A DNA stretch of 54,372 nucleotides from CAYMJV01 sp964390545 (GCA_964390545.1 CAYMJV010000008.1:1-54372); one strand, 5' to 3'. Counted from the first letter of the stretch, positions 1-8,872 are shown. Notes: generated from the sequence alone by a model not told the origin. Numbers and translations are program-made.

Positions 1-386
1 TCTTTGCTGCTACGGCTCCATGTGGCAGAACCCGTGGCGTCGAGAGTGGGAAAGAAATCGGCCTTGGCAATGCCCCGGCGGGCGCGCGCCTCACGAACTC
101 GCGCTAAAGCCTTCTTCAGATCGAGGTTGCCCAATACCGCGCGATCGATCAGACTTGACAGTTCCGGATCGTTGAGTGTCTTCCACCACGTGGCCAGGGT
201 TTCGGGATCCATCTCCTCGGTCACCAGGCCTCCTTTGAGTTGGCTGTGCCAGGTTGGAGACACTGGCGTTTCAGGCGGCACATAATCAGGCCCCACAGTA
301 GCGCACCCGGCGAGGATGAAGATCGCAAGCACTACAAGGAGCCACGGAACTGATTTAATGAAGATTGTTCTGCGGAGAGCATTCAT
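1..386 (-). CDS. RND efflux outer-membrane lipoprotein, NodT family (N-terminal part, cut by window edge)
   Basis: The frame opens with ATG at 386 and stays open to base 1, giving 128 residues of the start of the protein; the rest lies outside the window. The N-terminus has a basic-hydrophobic signal ending in the lipobox LAGC, and the sequence after it (CATVGPDYVPPETPVSPTW) is the hallmark start of NodT/OprM-type outer-membrane channels. WWKTLNDPELSSLIDRA and the following helix match the first repeat of the family. These lipoproteins form the outer-membrane exit of tripartite RND pumps. A CAGGAG ribosome site lies a few bases upstream, and the gene starts 3 bases after the tetR stop, so the two are probably co-transcribed and the TetR protein likely controls a pump operon continuing to the left. 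Confidence 0.9.
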   Translation of the reverse strand, partial: MNALRRTIFIKSVPWLLVVLAIFILAGCATVGPDYVPPETPVSPTWHSQLKGGLVTEEMDPETLATWWKTLNDPELSSLIDRAVLGNLDLKKALARVREARARRGIAKADFFPTLDATGSATWSRSSK

Positions 387-389
387 GAG

Positions 390-1091
390 TTACTCCTGTT
401 TTGAGCCATCTCCACTTATTCCCTTGAATTTGGTGTGCCTTCGACTCTTTTTAGTGTCATTGCGAATAGCACGAATTCCGGCCAGTGAGAATTTCACGAC
501 GTGGTTAGAATAGGCTTCGATATCGTCGACCCCCGGAGGACCGTCCTTGACTTCTCGCTTTCCTTTCTGCCCCTTTCTCGCAACCATCGGATTAATGCAC
601 TGGCTTATGATGCTTATCACGCAGAACTGAACCTGCCTGTCTGAGGCGCGCTGGCCAAGGAGCTCACGCACCAGGGTTTCCATTTTCTCGTGCAGGGGCC
701 GGAGTTCTTTCCGCATGACTTCCTCTAACAGCCCTGTTGGGTTGACAAGTTCCTTATGAACAATGAAGAAGTCATTGTTGTTCTCGTCAGCAATCCGATG
801 AAGAAGGGCGGCCACCCGCCCTTGGAGACGTTCTTCGAGCGGTGCGGTGTCACTGACACCACCTTCTGGCGGATGGGCTTTTATGGATTCGAGAAAGGAA
901 TGGCGCCATGCTTCCCTGTAAAGAGTTTCTTTATCACCAAAGTGGTAGTTTACGGCTGCAACGTTTGCCCCGGCCCGTTTGGAGATGTCTGCAATCGTTG
1001 CATCCCGGTAGCCTTTCTCCGCGAAAACCTCGCTCGCGGCCGCCAGCAGGCTCTTGTAAGTCTTTGCAGCACCTTTCCCTGGGATTTTCAT
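390..1091 (-). CDS. TetR/AcrR-family transcriptional regulator
   Basis: 233 residues. Residues about 10-55 form a TetR helix-turn-helix DNA-binding domain (ATIADISKRAGANVAAVNYHF, with YHF typical of the recognition helix and FGDKETLYREAW following). The C-terminal part resembles the CecR/YbiH-like ligand domain (DUF1956). The chosen ATG at 1091 has a GGAGGATA ribosome site directly before it; an upstream in-frame ATG at 1151 has none. The stop is 3 bases from the efflux lipoprotein start, suggesting local autoregulated control of drug or solvent efflux. The ligand is unknown. Confidence 0.88.
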   Translation of the reverse strand: MKIPGKGAAKTYKSLLAAASEVFAEKGYRDATIADISKRAGANVAAVNYHFGDKETLYREAWRHSFLESIKAHPPEGGVSDTAPLEERLQGRVAALLHRIADENNNDFFIVHKELVNPTGLLEEVMRKELRPLHEKMETLVRELLGQRASDRQVQFCVISIISQCINPMVARKGQKGKREVKDGPPGVDDIEAYSNHVVKFSLAGIRAIRNDTKKSRRHTKFKGISGDGSKQE

Positions 1092-1484
1092 CTTATCCTC
1101 CGTACAGCTATTACGATCAGGGGTTTTCAAATATATATTTAAAATAGCCATTTGAAAAATTCAAGTAGCAAGCGCCATGCCAACTCATTCATAGGCCACA
1201 GATTAAGGATTGCTTTTGTGCCTCCTTCGATTTAATTTCATAAGATTTTCAACTTGTTTGGCTATTGCTGGTTTTTCAAGAGGCCCTCACCTCTGAAACA
1301 AATAGCGCAGTATTCCGGGACTAGGAGTAGGGGAAAAATCTGTCGAAACTTGTTCTGGCCGAACCGCTTTCCCTATTGGTTTCAAATAGTAGCGGAGTTC
1401 GACAACATTGACGAGCAATTCGACAATATGCGTTCGGACCCCAGTCCGAGGAGAATGGAAACACTGAGAAAAGACTTTTTCTTT
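1092..1484. other. Intergenic region upstream of tetR; possible operator
   Basis: About 390 bases with no convincing gene; open frames crossing it lack ribosome sites and family resemblance. At 1152-1164 there is a TTGAA-AAA-TTCAA inverted repeat about 60 bases upstream of the tetR start in an AT-rich stretch, a plausible place for a TetR-type operator and promoter. No terminator was seen after the diaphorase gene that ends at 1485. Confidence 0.3.
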
Positions 1485-2168
1485 TTACAACTTGGCGTTA
1501 GAGGAGGGGGCCTTGTGAACTTTCGTCGAATCTTTGAAGGTGAGAGCGCCCACGGGGCAGACTTTGACGCATTCTCCACACTGGGTGCACCTGGATTCAG
1601 CGAGGGGTGCATCCTGGTAAGTTGATACGACCCGCTTAAATCCACGGCGTGTAAAACCTATGGCACCGATCCCCAATTGTTCCTGGCATACCCAAACACA
1701 TTTACCGCAGAGGACACACTTATTGGGATCGAACGTGAAGATAGAGAGGCTGTCATCGATGGGAAGGTTTCTTTCGAGCTTCCTAAATCTGTTTGCCTTT
1801 ACTTTGATACCGAGGTGTTTAGCAATCTTCAGCAGTTCACAAGAACGGCTTTTTGAACAGTGAGAGCAATCTAATGGATGATTGGACAAAAGGAGTTCAA
1901 GAGAGGTGCGTGCCAGTCTCTGAGCAATTTTGCCTTTGGTATGGATGACCATATTTTCTTTGACTGGCTCAGTACAGGCAGTGACGGGCTCTATCCATCC
2001 TTCGACCTCTACAAAGCAGAGACGGCAGGAGGCAGCAGCTTCCTTCTTTTCCTGGATGGCACAGAGGTTGGGAATGTAGACGCCATTCTCCAGGGCAGCG
2101 AAGAGGATGTTTTGTCCCTCGCTGGCTTTTATCTTCTTTCCGTCAATGGTAAAGGATATTTCTTTCAT
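1485..2168 (-). CDS. Iron-sulfur subunit of NADH-dependent diaphorase (HoxU / NuoG N-terminal-like)
   Basis: 227 residues. Order of modules: a plant-type [2Fe-2S] ferredoxin domain (NLC-x11-C-x2-C then C about 13 later), the NuoG/HoxU His-Cys [4Fe-4S] motif (HPLDCSHCSKSRSC), then two classical [4Fe-4S] motifs (CVLCGKCVWVC and CTQCGECVKVC). It stops there: there is no H-cluster or molybdopterin domain, so it is an electron-transfer subunit and not a hydrogenase or formate dehydrogenase itself. It follows the NuoF-like gene across a 64-base gap filled by a hairpin repeat. I chose ATG 2168; an upstream in-frame start at 2192 would translate the repeat. The catalytic partner is not in this window. 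Confidence 0.85.
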   Translation of the reverse strand: MKEISFTIDGKKIKASEGQNILFAALENGVYIPNLCAIQEKKEAAASCRLCFVEVEGWIEPVTACTEPVKENMVIHTKGKIAQRLARTSLELLLSNHPLDCSHCSKSRSCELLKIAKHLGIKVKANRFRKLERNLPIDDSLSIFTFDPNKCVLCGKCVWVCQEQLGIGAIGFTRRGFKRVVSTYQDAPLAESRCTQCGECVKVCPVGALTFKDSTKVHKAPSSNAKL

Positions 2169-2178
2169 ATCTCGAGTG

Positions 2179-2231
2179 CCCCTCACCCCCACCCTCTCCC
2201 TCCCCCATCAAAGGGGGAGGGGAGTGAGGGG
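2179..2231. repeat. C/G-rich palindromic intergenic repeat
   Basis: Inverted repeat whose arms begin CCCCTCAC and end GTGAGGGG, with C-runs facing G-runs around a central CATCAAAG. It fills the spacer between the NuoF-like stop and the HoxU-like start. A similar C-run/G-run element lies at 10220-10268. Confidence 0.75.
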
Positions 2232-2232
2232 T

Positions 2233-4149
2233 TTACTTTGGCTTCGGGACTCGATCAGGGGGCGATAGTTTAACGACAGCGTTGTATTGCGGTGGACAGG
2301 CCGCCATACAGGTGTTGCACTTGACACATTTCTCCTGATCAATGACCTTGATTCTTCTTTTCTTGTCTGTCGAGATCGCCTCCACAGTACAGGTTCCTAC
2401 GCATGCATCACATCCGCGCGCACACTTCTCAGGGAGAATATAATAGGCCATAAGGCTCTGGCACATCAATGCCGGGCAACGTCTTTCCTTGATATGTGCC
2501 TCGTATTCGTCCCTGAAGTATTTTAAGGTCGTGAGCACCGGGTTGGGCGCAGTTCTTCCCAGACCACAGAGGGATCCTGTCTTGATGTCCTCTGCCAGCT
2601 CTTCAAGTGTCTTCAGGTCTTCCATCTCACCGCGGCCCTTGGTTATGTCCTCAAGAATATCTAACATCTGCTTTGTCCCGAGACGGCAGAGCGTACATTT
2701 CCCGCAGGACTCCTTCTGGGTGAAATCGAGGAAATAGCGGGCAACTTCAACCATGCAGTCGTCCTCGTCGAGAACGACCATCCCGCCGGAGCCCATCATA
2801 GCTCCTTTCTCCTGAAGCGAATCGAAGTCAATGGGGACATCGAGTGCCTCCTCGGAAAGGCACCCGCCGGAAGGGCCGCCAATCTGAACAGCTTTGAAGC
2901 GCCTCCCTTTTGTGATTCCGCCCCCCACCTGGAAGACGAGTTGGCGAAGGGTAGTTCCCATGGGAACTTCTACAAGGCCAGTATTGACCACTTTGCCAGC
3001 CAGAGCGAAGACAGCCGTGCCTTTGCTTTTTTCTGTGCCTATCTGGGAAAACCATTCCGCCCCGCTCTTAACAATATGGGGTACATAGGCCAGAGTCTTA
3101 ACATTATTTAAGACAGTTGGTTTTCCAAAGAGACCTTTAGTGGCCAGACGGGGAGGGCGGTGCCGAGGGATTCCTGGTTTTCCCTCAATGGAGGCAATCA
3201 TTGCGGTCGCCTCGCCACAGACAAATGCTCCAGAACCCTGAAAGAGGGTGATATCAAAACTGAAGTCACTTCCAAGAATATTCTGACCAAGAAATTTAAG
3301 CTCTGCTGCCTGACGAATGGCATTCTGAACTTTTTGTACGGCCAGAGGATACTCCGCCCGAACATAGATATAACCATGCCGGGCACCGATCGCATAGCCG
3401 GCAATAATCATACCTTCTAAAACGGAGTGGGGATCACTCTCCAGTATGGCTCTGTCCATGAAAGCGCCCGGGTCGCCTTCATCGCCATTACAAATGAGAT
3501 ATTTGGGCTCCCCCTGTGATCGACGGCAGACTTCCCATTTCTCTCCGGCAGGAAAACCTGCACCGCCCAGGCCTCGCAATTTAGATCTCTTGACCTCCTC
3601 TACGACCTCCTCCGGTTTCATCCCGAGTGTTTTCACGAGACCTTGGTATCCGCCGTTGCCGATCGAGTGGTCAATATCGTCAGGATCGATTTGACCGCAG
3701 TTCTTCAAAAGAATTCTTTTTTCATATCTCGCTCTTGGAAAATCAGAAAAGCTCGGAATAAGTTCATTCTCCTCCAGAGCACCCAGTACAAACTCAAGAG
3801 ATGGGTCGTCGTTCAAGAGGAGGTTAATCACCAGATTCTCGGCTAATACAGGAGTCACATGGCCATAACAGATGGAAGGATAACCTGGTTTCCGAATGAT
3901 GATCAAAGGCTCGGAATAGCAGTGGCCCAGGCAGCCCACTTCAGTAATGAGACAGTCTATACTCTTTTTCCCCACAACGTCTTTGACTGCCTGAAGGACT
4001 TCGAGCGCGCCAGCGGCCCTACCGCAGGTGGCGGTGCCCACTAAGATTACTGGCATTTGGTCATCCCGGAGTTCATGCCGATGGGATTCCGCCCGTTTCT
4101 TTATTTCGTCGAAGGTTGAAGCGACTGTTGCCCCGATAACCTCTCTCAC
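2233..4149 (-). CDS. NADH-binding flavoprotein subunit (NuoF/HndC-like)
   Basis: 638 residues. The N-terminal ~115 residues are a thioredoxin-like [2Fe-2S] domain (CGRAAGA, CLGHCYSEP). The NuoF core follows, with NADH/FMN-binding GLRGLGGAGFPAGEKW, CNGDEGDPGAFMDR and GSGAFVCGEATAM, and the N3-type cluster ESCGKCTLCRLG. The C-terminus adds two [4Fe-4S] motifs (CARGCDACVGTC, CVKCNTCMAAC). This layout is that of HndC/HydB proteins of NAD(P)-linked bifurcating hydrogenases and formate dehydrogenases. It starts with GTG overlapping the TGA stop of the NuoE-like gene (GTGA), indicating translational coupling. It would oxidise NADH or reduce NAD+ in the cytoplasm; the partner enzyme is not encoded nearby. 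Confidence 0.92.
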   Translation of the reverse strand: MREVIGATVASTFDEIKKRAESHRHELRDDQMPVILVGTATCGRAAGALEVLQAVKDVVGKKSIDCLITEVGCLGHCYSEPLIIIRKPGYPSICYGHVTPVLAENLVINLLLNDDPSLEFVLGALEENELIPSFSDFPRARYEKRILLKNCGQIDPDDIDHSIGNGGYQGLVKTLGMKPEEVVEEVKRSKLRGLGGAGFPAGEKWEVCRRSQGEPKYLICNGDEGDPGAFMDRAILESDPHSVLEGMIIAGYAIGARHGYIYVRAEYPLAVQKVQNAIRQAAELKFLGQNILGSDFSFDITLFQGSGAFVCGEATAMIASIEGKPGIPRHRPPRLATKGLFGKPTVLNNVKTLAYVPHIVKSGAEWFSQIGTEKSKGTAVFALAGKVVNTGLVEVPMGTTLRQLVFQVGGGITKGRRFKAVQIGGPSGGCLSEEALDVPIDFDSLQEKGAMMGSGGMVVLDEDDCMVEVARYFLDFTQKESCGKCTLCRLGTKQMLDILEDITKGRGEMEDLKTLEELAEDIKTGSLCGLGRTAPNPVLTTLKYFRDEYEAHIKERRCPALMCQSLMAYYILPEKCARGCDACVGTCTVEAISTDKKRRIKVIDQEKCVKCNTCMAACPPQYNAVVKLSPPDRVPKPK

Positions 4150-4649
4150 AGAGTTTCTTTCCCTTCCTTTTCTTTCTGCATCTGATAGGAGAGCAGGATG
4201 CCATCCACTCTCGTGGGATTGGCCTTGCCCTCCACTTTCTTATCTACAACAGTCACAGGTGCCATCGCACAGCAGCCAACACAGGCAACCGTATCGAGGT
4301 CGAACTCGCGATCTGGAGTGGTCTCGCCTGGTCCTACTTTTAACCTTCTTTGCCAGGCTTCCAGGGTGATATGTCCGCCCTTTACATGGCAGGCCGTCCC
4401 CATGCAAACCCTAATTGAATGCTTGCCGGGAGGCGTGAGACGAAACTGGTTATAGAAGGTGGCCACCCCGTAGACATCGATCTCCGGGATATTCAGAAAC
4501 CGTGCAACCTCCGGCATGGCGTCGGGAGGGAGATAACCAAACTCTTCCTGGATCTGCTGCAAAATAGGTATGAGGTTTTCTCTTTTGTTCCCCACCTTTT
4601 CCAATATTCCTTTCATTTTATCCCTGATGTCTGCTTCTTCGCTACTCAT
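4146..4649 (-). CDS. NuoE/HndA-like [2Fe-2S] subunit
   Basis: 167 residues, the usual length. The N-terminal helical part (ILQQIQEEFGYLPPDAM, IPEIDVYGVATFYNQF) and the thioredoxin-like [2Fe-2S] site (CMGTACHVKG, then CVGCCAMAPV) are diagnostic for the 24-kDa subunit family. It is the first gene of a three-gene unit (NuoE-, NuoF-, HoxU-like) with a good GAGGAG ribosome site and a promoter-like sequence about 40 bases upstream. The trio is a complete NADH dehydrogenase input module. Confidence 0.92.
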   Translation of the reverse strand: MSSEEADIRDKMKGILEKVGNKRENLIPILQQIQEEFGYLPPDAMPEVARFLNIPEIDVYGVATFYNQFRLTPPGKHSIRVCMGTACHVKGGHITLEAWQRRLKVGPGETTPDREFDLDTVACVGCCAMAPVTVVDKKVEGKANPTRVDGILLSYQMQKEKEGKETL

Positions 4650-4688
4650 CTTCTCCTCTTCTCACTGCGTATCAGGAAGAAACACTAA

Positions 4689-4717
4689 CTTATAATTTAT
4701 TTTGCATGGCTTGTAAA
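4689..4717 (-). promoter_or_regulatory. Candidate sigma-70 promoter of the NuoEF/HoxU-like operon
   Basis: On the minus strand TTTACA (4717-4712) and TATAAG (4694-4689) are separated by 17 bases, each one mismatch from consensus. The predicted start would be near 4682, some 33 bases before the NuoE-like ATG. This supports the trio being transcribed separately from the LpxL gene upstream. Confidence 0.55.
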
Positions 4718-4848
4718 GTTATGAAGATGGAAGCAAGGACCCCGCGCATCCCGCCAACCATGGGTCGGACGGGGCACTTTCCGGTCAAGGAGTAACTCCA
4801 ATTTCGTGATGTTAAGTGCGAATTGTGGAGCGAAAAGCGAAGACCGCC

Positions 4849-5754
4849 TCACCCGTCGGCAGGCGTAGCGATTTTGTCGCCGGGTTTGGGCCGGGTTTTC
4901 CATCGGCGGTGAATCCAAATCCACTGATCGGGATGGTGGTGGACTTCCTGCTCGATGATCGTGGTGTACTGCTGCGTGGCGCGGCGAAGGCTGTCCTCCC
5001 CACGGTCAGCCGGTGGCTCGATGGCGGGTAGGATGCGCACATGATGTCGCCCATCGTCCGTGCGGTGGATGAACGCAGGGAGCACCGGCGCCTGTGTGAC
5101 CGCGGAGATGAATGCCAGACCAGGCGTGGTGCAGGCGGGCCGGCCGAAGAAGGTGACGAAGACACCCTGGTCGTTCGGCCGATTCTGATCCAGGATGAAT
5201 CCGAGCAACCCGTTGCCTTTCAGCGCCTTGAAGCAGGCGCGCATGGAGTTATGGGAGAGCACAATTTTGACGCCATAGCGCTCGCGGAGACGCATCCACA
5301 GGTCGTTAAGCGCGGGGTTTTTGATTTCTTTGGAGATGATGGTGAGCGGATAGCCGCGCTGGGCGGTGAACATGGCAAGCAGGTCGAAATTGCCGAGGTG
5401 TGCGGTAAGCACGAGCGCGCCCTTGCCGCGCCGGAGCATGTCTTGGACGATTTCCTCACCTTCGATGGTGACGAGCTGGCCGAGGTCGTCATCCGCGCCG
5501 CCGGCCAGGCGCAGAATTTCCACATAGTTGATGGCGAAGTTGCAGTACATGGCCTTGAGAATGCGCTGTCGTTCAGTTTCGGAGCAATCCGGTAAACTTC
5601 GGCACAGCGCGGCCAGGGCGTCCGAGCGACGGTGGCGGATGACGGAGCCATAAATCCAGCCTAGCCCGCGGCCCAGGCGCAGCGCGGCCGGACGGGACAG
5701 GCGCCCGAGGCCCCGAGTGATAGCGTTAAGGATTAAGGACAGAATGAGGGTCAC
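4849..5754 (-). CDS. Lipid A biosynthesis acyltransferase (LpxL/HtrB family)
   Basis: 301 residues. The catalytic HX4D motif is visible in LTAHLGNFDLLA, together with the family blocks LGFILDQNRPNDQGVFVTFFGRPA and QWIWIHRRWK (late substrate-pocket region). Such enzymes acylate Kdo2-lipid IVA or related precursors at the inner membrane, implying a Gram-negative envelope. The start is GTG 5754 with a weak ribosome site. Base composition is visibly more G+C-rich than both neighbours, suggesting separate acquisition. It has no functional link to the surrounding redox genes that I can see. Confidence 0.85.
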   Translation of the reverse strand: MTLILSLILNAITRGLGRLSRPAALRLGRGLGWIYGSVIRHRRSDALAALCRSLPDCSETERQRILKAMYCNFAINYVEILRLAGGADDDLGQLVTIEGEEIVQDMLRRGKGALVLTAHLGNFDLLAMFTAQRGYPLTIISKEIKNPALNDLWMRLRERYGVKIVLSHNSMRACFKALKGNGLLGFILDQNRPNDQGVFVTFFGRPACTTPGLAFISAVTQAPVLPAFIHRTDDGRHHVRILPAIEPPADRGEDSLRRATQQYTTIIEQEVHHHPDQWIWIHRRWKTRPKPGDKIATPADG

Positions 5755-5826
5755 TTCTTTTTATCGGAGCTGAGTGAATGGACAGGCCGTGACGCTTGAT
5801 ACCGCGTTTCCTTAATTTCGACCATC

Positions 5827-7350
5827 TCAATTTTCTTCACGATGGGGTATACAGAAACTGGGATTTGACTCCTTGGGCAAAAGGATAATAAACGTGGTAC
5901 CTCCCCCCTCCTCGCTTTCAACAGAGATCGAACCCAGATGGGCATCGACAATACTCTTGACAATAGAAAGTCCGAGCCCTGTCCCAACAATCTGACGGGT
6001 CTCCAAAGATTTGACGCGATAAAATTTATCAAAGATCCGCGAAAGATCTTCCTTCTTAATCCCGATCCCCGTGTCCGAAACCAAAGCCTTCACAAATCCG
6101 CCCTCCTCAGCCAGGTCGATCCAGACCTTTCCTCCCTCCGGGGTATATTTAATAGCGTTAGAGATAAGATTCGTAAAAATTCCCTCCATACTGTTGCGGT
6201 CAGCATGAATCAATGAAATGTGAGGAGGAGGAGAGAATTGGAGGTCGAGCTTCTTATTTTCTGAAGCTGCCCTCATCAAATCGACCACCCGCTGGATCAC
6301 TTCTTGGAGATTCAGGGGCTCCTTATATTGGACCATTTTCCCAGCTTCGATTTTGGAGAGGTCGAGAAGATCTCTAATCAAATCGAGAAGTCCTTTCGTT
6401 CTTTCCTTCGCCCGGCGAAGAAGTTGTTCCTGCTTCTCTGTCACCTCACCCGCCATCTTATTGAGAATGACCGTGAGCTGTTGTTCCACTGCAGCGATGG
6501 GAGCTCGAAGTTCGTGGGTCACCATGGCAATGAACTCCGACTTCATCTTGTCAAGTTCTTTCAGATGGCTGATGTCCTGAAGCACAGTGACCGAGCCCAT
6601 GGTCTCGCCGAGATCGTTCTTTACCGGTGCCGTATGAGCACGGAGAAAGCTGTCTCCCGATTCCCCGATGCCCAGTTCTTGGGAGACAGAAGTATAGCTC
6701 ACGTCCTTTGTGGTCAGGCTTTCCTGGATGGTCTTGGACAATTCGGAATGAAGGTTGCATTGGGGAAGAAAGTTTCCAATGAGGGAAGATTCGGATATCT
6801 TAAGCATCCGACTTGCTGCCGGGTTCGACAGCACGATGCAGCCATCTCGATCGCATACCAGGACACCGTCGCCCATGCAATTGATGATGGTTTTGACCTT
6901 GGATTTCTCTGTAGCAATGTCTCGAAGGGATTTTTCACGCTCCCTTCGAAGAAACTCCGCTTCTTTCTGGAGCGTCCTCTTTTCCAAGGCTCTTCGCACC
7001 ACAATGCGGAGTTGATCCGGGGTGAAGGGTTTGGGGACGAAGTCATAGGCACCTTTCTTCATCGCCTCGACAGCAGACTCCACAGTCGCATATCCGGTGA
7101 TGACGATGACCAAGAGATTGGGATCGATGGTCCGAACGTGATCCAGGACCTCCATCCCGCTCATGCCCGGCATCATCAGGTCGAGCAGAATGACGTCGAT
7201 CTTCTTCGTTTGGCCCTTAATCTCTTCAAGACCTTTCGTCCCATTCTCGGCAGTGACGACTTCCCAACCATCCTTGGAAAGGATTCGTGAACATCCTTCC
7301 CGCATAATCTGTTCATCATCAATGACAAGAATTTGTACTTGATCAGGCAT
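5827..7350 (-). CDS. Receiver-PAS-histidine kinase hybrid
   Basis: 507 residues. Order: a response-regulator receiver domain at the N-terminus (acidic pair DDE, phospho-Asp in VILLDLMMPGMSG, conserved Lys in PKPF), a coiled-coil linker, one PAS domain (residues about 160-260), a HisKA dimerisation domain with phospho-His in VTHELRAPIAAVE, and a HATPase_c domain (N-box NLISNAIKYTPEGG, G-box DTGIGIKKEDLSRIFDKFYR and GTGLGLSIV). There are no transmembrane segments, so it is cytoplasmic. It lies downstream of a stand-alone receiver protein and of metF1 in the same direction. The stimulus is unknown; PAS suggests redox or ligand sensing. Confidence 0.92.
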   Translation of the reverse strand: MPDQVQILVIDDEQIMREGCSRILSKDGWEVVTAENGTKGLEEIKGQTKKIDVILLDLMMPGMSGMEVLDHVRTIDPNLLVIVITGYATVESAVEAMKKGAYDFVPKPFTPDQLRIVVRRALEKRTLQKEAEFLRREREKSLRDIATEKSKVKTIINCMGDGVLVCDRDGCIVLSNPAASRMLKISESSLIGNFLPQCNLHSELSKTIQESLTTKDVSYTSVSQELGIGESGDSFLRAHTAPVKNDLGETMGSVTVLQDISHLKELDKMKSEFIAMVTHELRAPIAAVEQQLTVILNKMAGEVTEKQEQLLRRAKERTKGLLDLIRDLLDLSKIEAGKMVQYKEPLNLQEVIQRVVDLMRAASENKKLDLQFSPPPHISLIHADRNSMEGIFTNLISNAIKYTPEGGKVWIDLAEEGGFVKALVSDTGIGIKKEDLSRIFDKFYRVKSLETRQIVGTGLGLSIVKSIVDAHLGSISVESEEGGGTTFIILLPKESNPSFCIPHREEN

Positions 7351-7459
7351 ATATTACGCTGTTGGAGGAGCGCTTCGCTATAGGATCGCTACGCTTAAGG
7401 AGCGTTTCACTTGAGGCCTAAAGAATTTGCCTCCAACCTCCTCCCTCCAACCTTTACCC

Positions 7460-7849
7460 TTATTTGGCAAGCAAGGCCTCAATCCGTTTGACCAGCACTT
7501 CAGGCTCGACGGGCTTGTCGATGTAATCATCGGCTTCGGTTTCAAGGCCACCCTGTTGGGTGTAACGGGTCGTTGCAATCTTAGAAACCACAGCTGTTAG
7601 AAGAAGGATAGGGATCTTGCTCAACTCAGGATTCGCCTTTAACTCCTTGCATACCGCATACCCGTCTTTGTCCGGCATCATCACATCGAGGACGATGAGG
7701 TCAGGCTTTTCAGTCTTTGCTTTCTGGAGACCCTCAATTCCGCCATAGGCAGCAGCCACATCATAATTCTTCGACTCCAAAATCATCGTCACTGCTTCCA
7801 CCAAATCCGGATCATCATCAACGATTAGAATTTTCTTTGCCTTTGGCAT
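7460..7849 (-). CDS. Single-domain response regulator (CheY-like)
   Basis: 129 residues, only a receiver domain: DDDPD acidic pocket, phospho-acceptor Asp in LIVLDVMMPDKDG, conserved Thr in LLLTAV and Lys in YIDKPVEPE. There is no output domain, so it probably relays phosphate between the REC-PAS-kinase downstream and another protein. The start is ATG 7849 with a GGGGGTGG ribosome site. A strong hairpin repeat separates it from metF1. Confidence 0.92.
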   Translation of the reverse strand: MPKAKKILIVDDDPDLVEAVTMILESKNYDVAAAYGGIEGLQKAKTEKPDLIVLDVMMPDKDGYAVCKELKANPELSKIPILLLTAVVSKIATTRYTQQGGLETEADDYIDKPVEPEVLVKRIEALLAK

Positions 7850-7869
7850 TTTCCACCCCCTCGTTTTTT

Positions 7870-7944
7870 GCGCTAAGCGCAGAGCGCACGGCGCATAGCG
7901 GATTTTTGGTTTAACGCTTAGCGCTATGCTCTATGCGCTATGCG
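7870..7944. repeat. Palindromic word repeat (GCGCTAAGCGC / CGCTATGCG type)
   Basis: Two arms built from repeated words such as GCGCTAAGCGC, GCGCATAGCG, CGCTTAGCGC and CTATGCGCTATGCG form a long imperfect hairpin filling the cheY-like/metF1 spacer. Related words occur at 32066-32095 and near 10195-10215. Confidence 0.75.
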
Positions 7945-7948
7945 TTTT

Positions 7949-8872
7949 TCATAGCTGTGGTCTCGGCAGAAGGCCGGCCGCCTTCGCAATCTCCGACACC
8001 TTCTCCTCCCACTCTATCGCCATAATATGAATCCCCCTCACCCCTGGGACCTCCCTCAACCTCTGGATCGTCTCCACACAAATCTTGATTCCCTCCTCCG
8101 TCTGCTTCTCCTTGGGAACCCCCTTCATCCTCTCGATCATCGCATCCGGCACATCCATCCCTGGCACCGAATTCTTCATGTACTTCGCCATCCCCACCGA
8201 CTTAAACGGCGTCACTCCAGCCAAGATCGCACATTTCTCATGCAACCCGCGCTCCCTCACCATCTCCATCCACTTCTCAAACCGCTCCATATTGTAGATA
8301 CACTGCGTCTGAATAAATTCCACCCCCGCCTTCACCTTCTTGCCAAGTCTTACGGCTCTGATCTCAAAAGGATCCGCAAAGGGATTCGCCGCGGCCCCAA
8401 TAAAGAGCATGGGCTTCCCCTTGATCTCCTCCCCCCCAAGGAATTTCCCATCGTCCCTCATGGTCTTTACGGTGTTAATCATCTGAATCGAATCCATATC
8501 AAAGACGTTCTTCGCCTTGGAATGATCCCCAAATTTCTGATGATCCCCGGAAAGGCAGAGCATGTTGTTGATCCCCAGGGCCGCGGCTCCCAGAATGTCA
8601 CTCTGGATCGCTATCCGGTTCCGGTCCCGACAGACCATCTGAAGGATGGGATCAAACCCCATCTCCTTGAGGATGATACACGCGGAAAGGGAGCTCATCC
8701 TCACCACCGAGGTCTGGTTGTCCGTCACATTGACCGCATCCACCACCCCCTTGAGCAGGCCCCCCTTCTTCCGGATCACCTCCGGATCCGCCCCCCTCGG
8801 TGGCCCACACTCCGAGGTCACTACAAATCCACCACTCTCCAGTATCTTCTCAATGTTCGATTTGGTCTTCAT
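7949..8872 (-). CDS. metF: Methylenetetrahydrofolate reductase (MetF copy 1)
   Basis: 307 residues, a TIM-barrel MTHFR. Key blocks: catalytic-Glu region TSECGPPRGAD, NVTDNQTSVVRMSS, FAD-region CRDRNRIAIQSDILGAAALGI and LCLSGDH, and the substrate Gln in FIQTQCIY. It catalyses interconversion of methylene-THF and methyl-THF, the last methyl-branch step of the Wood-Ljungdahl pathway. It follows metV1, the Sec-mvhD and hdrA directly. In acetogens such as Moorella, MetFV is known to form a complex with HdrABC and MvhD, so this copy is the best candidate for a bifurcating or Hdr-linked reductase. GGAG precedes the ATG. Confidence 0.95.
   Translation of the reverse strand: MKTKSNIEKILESGGFVVTSECGPPRGADPEVIRKKGGLLKGVVDAVNVTDNQTSVVRMSSLSACIILKEMGFDPILQMVCRDRNRIAIQSDILGAAALGINNMLCLSGDHQKFGDHSKAKNVFDMDSIQMINTVKTMRDDGKFLGGEEIKGKPMLFIGAAANPFADPFEIRAVRLGKKVKAGVEFIQTQCIYNMERFEKWMEMVRERGLHEKCAILAGVTPFKSVGMAKYMKNSVPGMDVPDAMIERMKGVPKEKQTEEGIKICVETIQRLREVPGVRGIHIMAIEWEEKVSEIAKAAGLLPRPQL

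Noticed and set aside
1254..1625. 123-aa plus-strand ORF
   Set aside because: Mostly antisense to the HoxU-like gene; no ribosome site or recognisable domain.
5751..6032. 93-aa minus-strand ORF overlapping the receiver-kinase gene
   Set aside because: It lies in another frame of a clear HATPase domain and extends into a spacer; no own signals.
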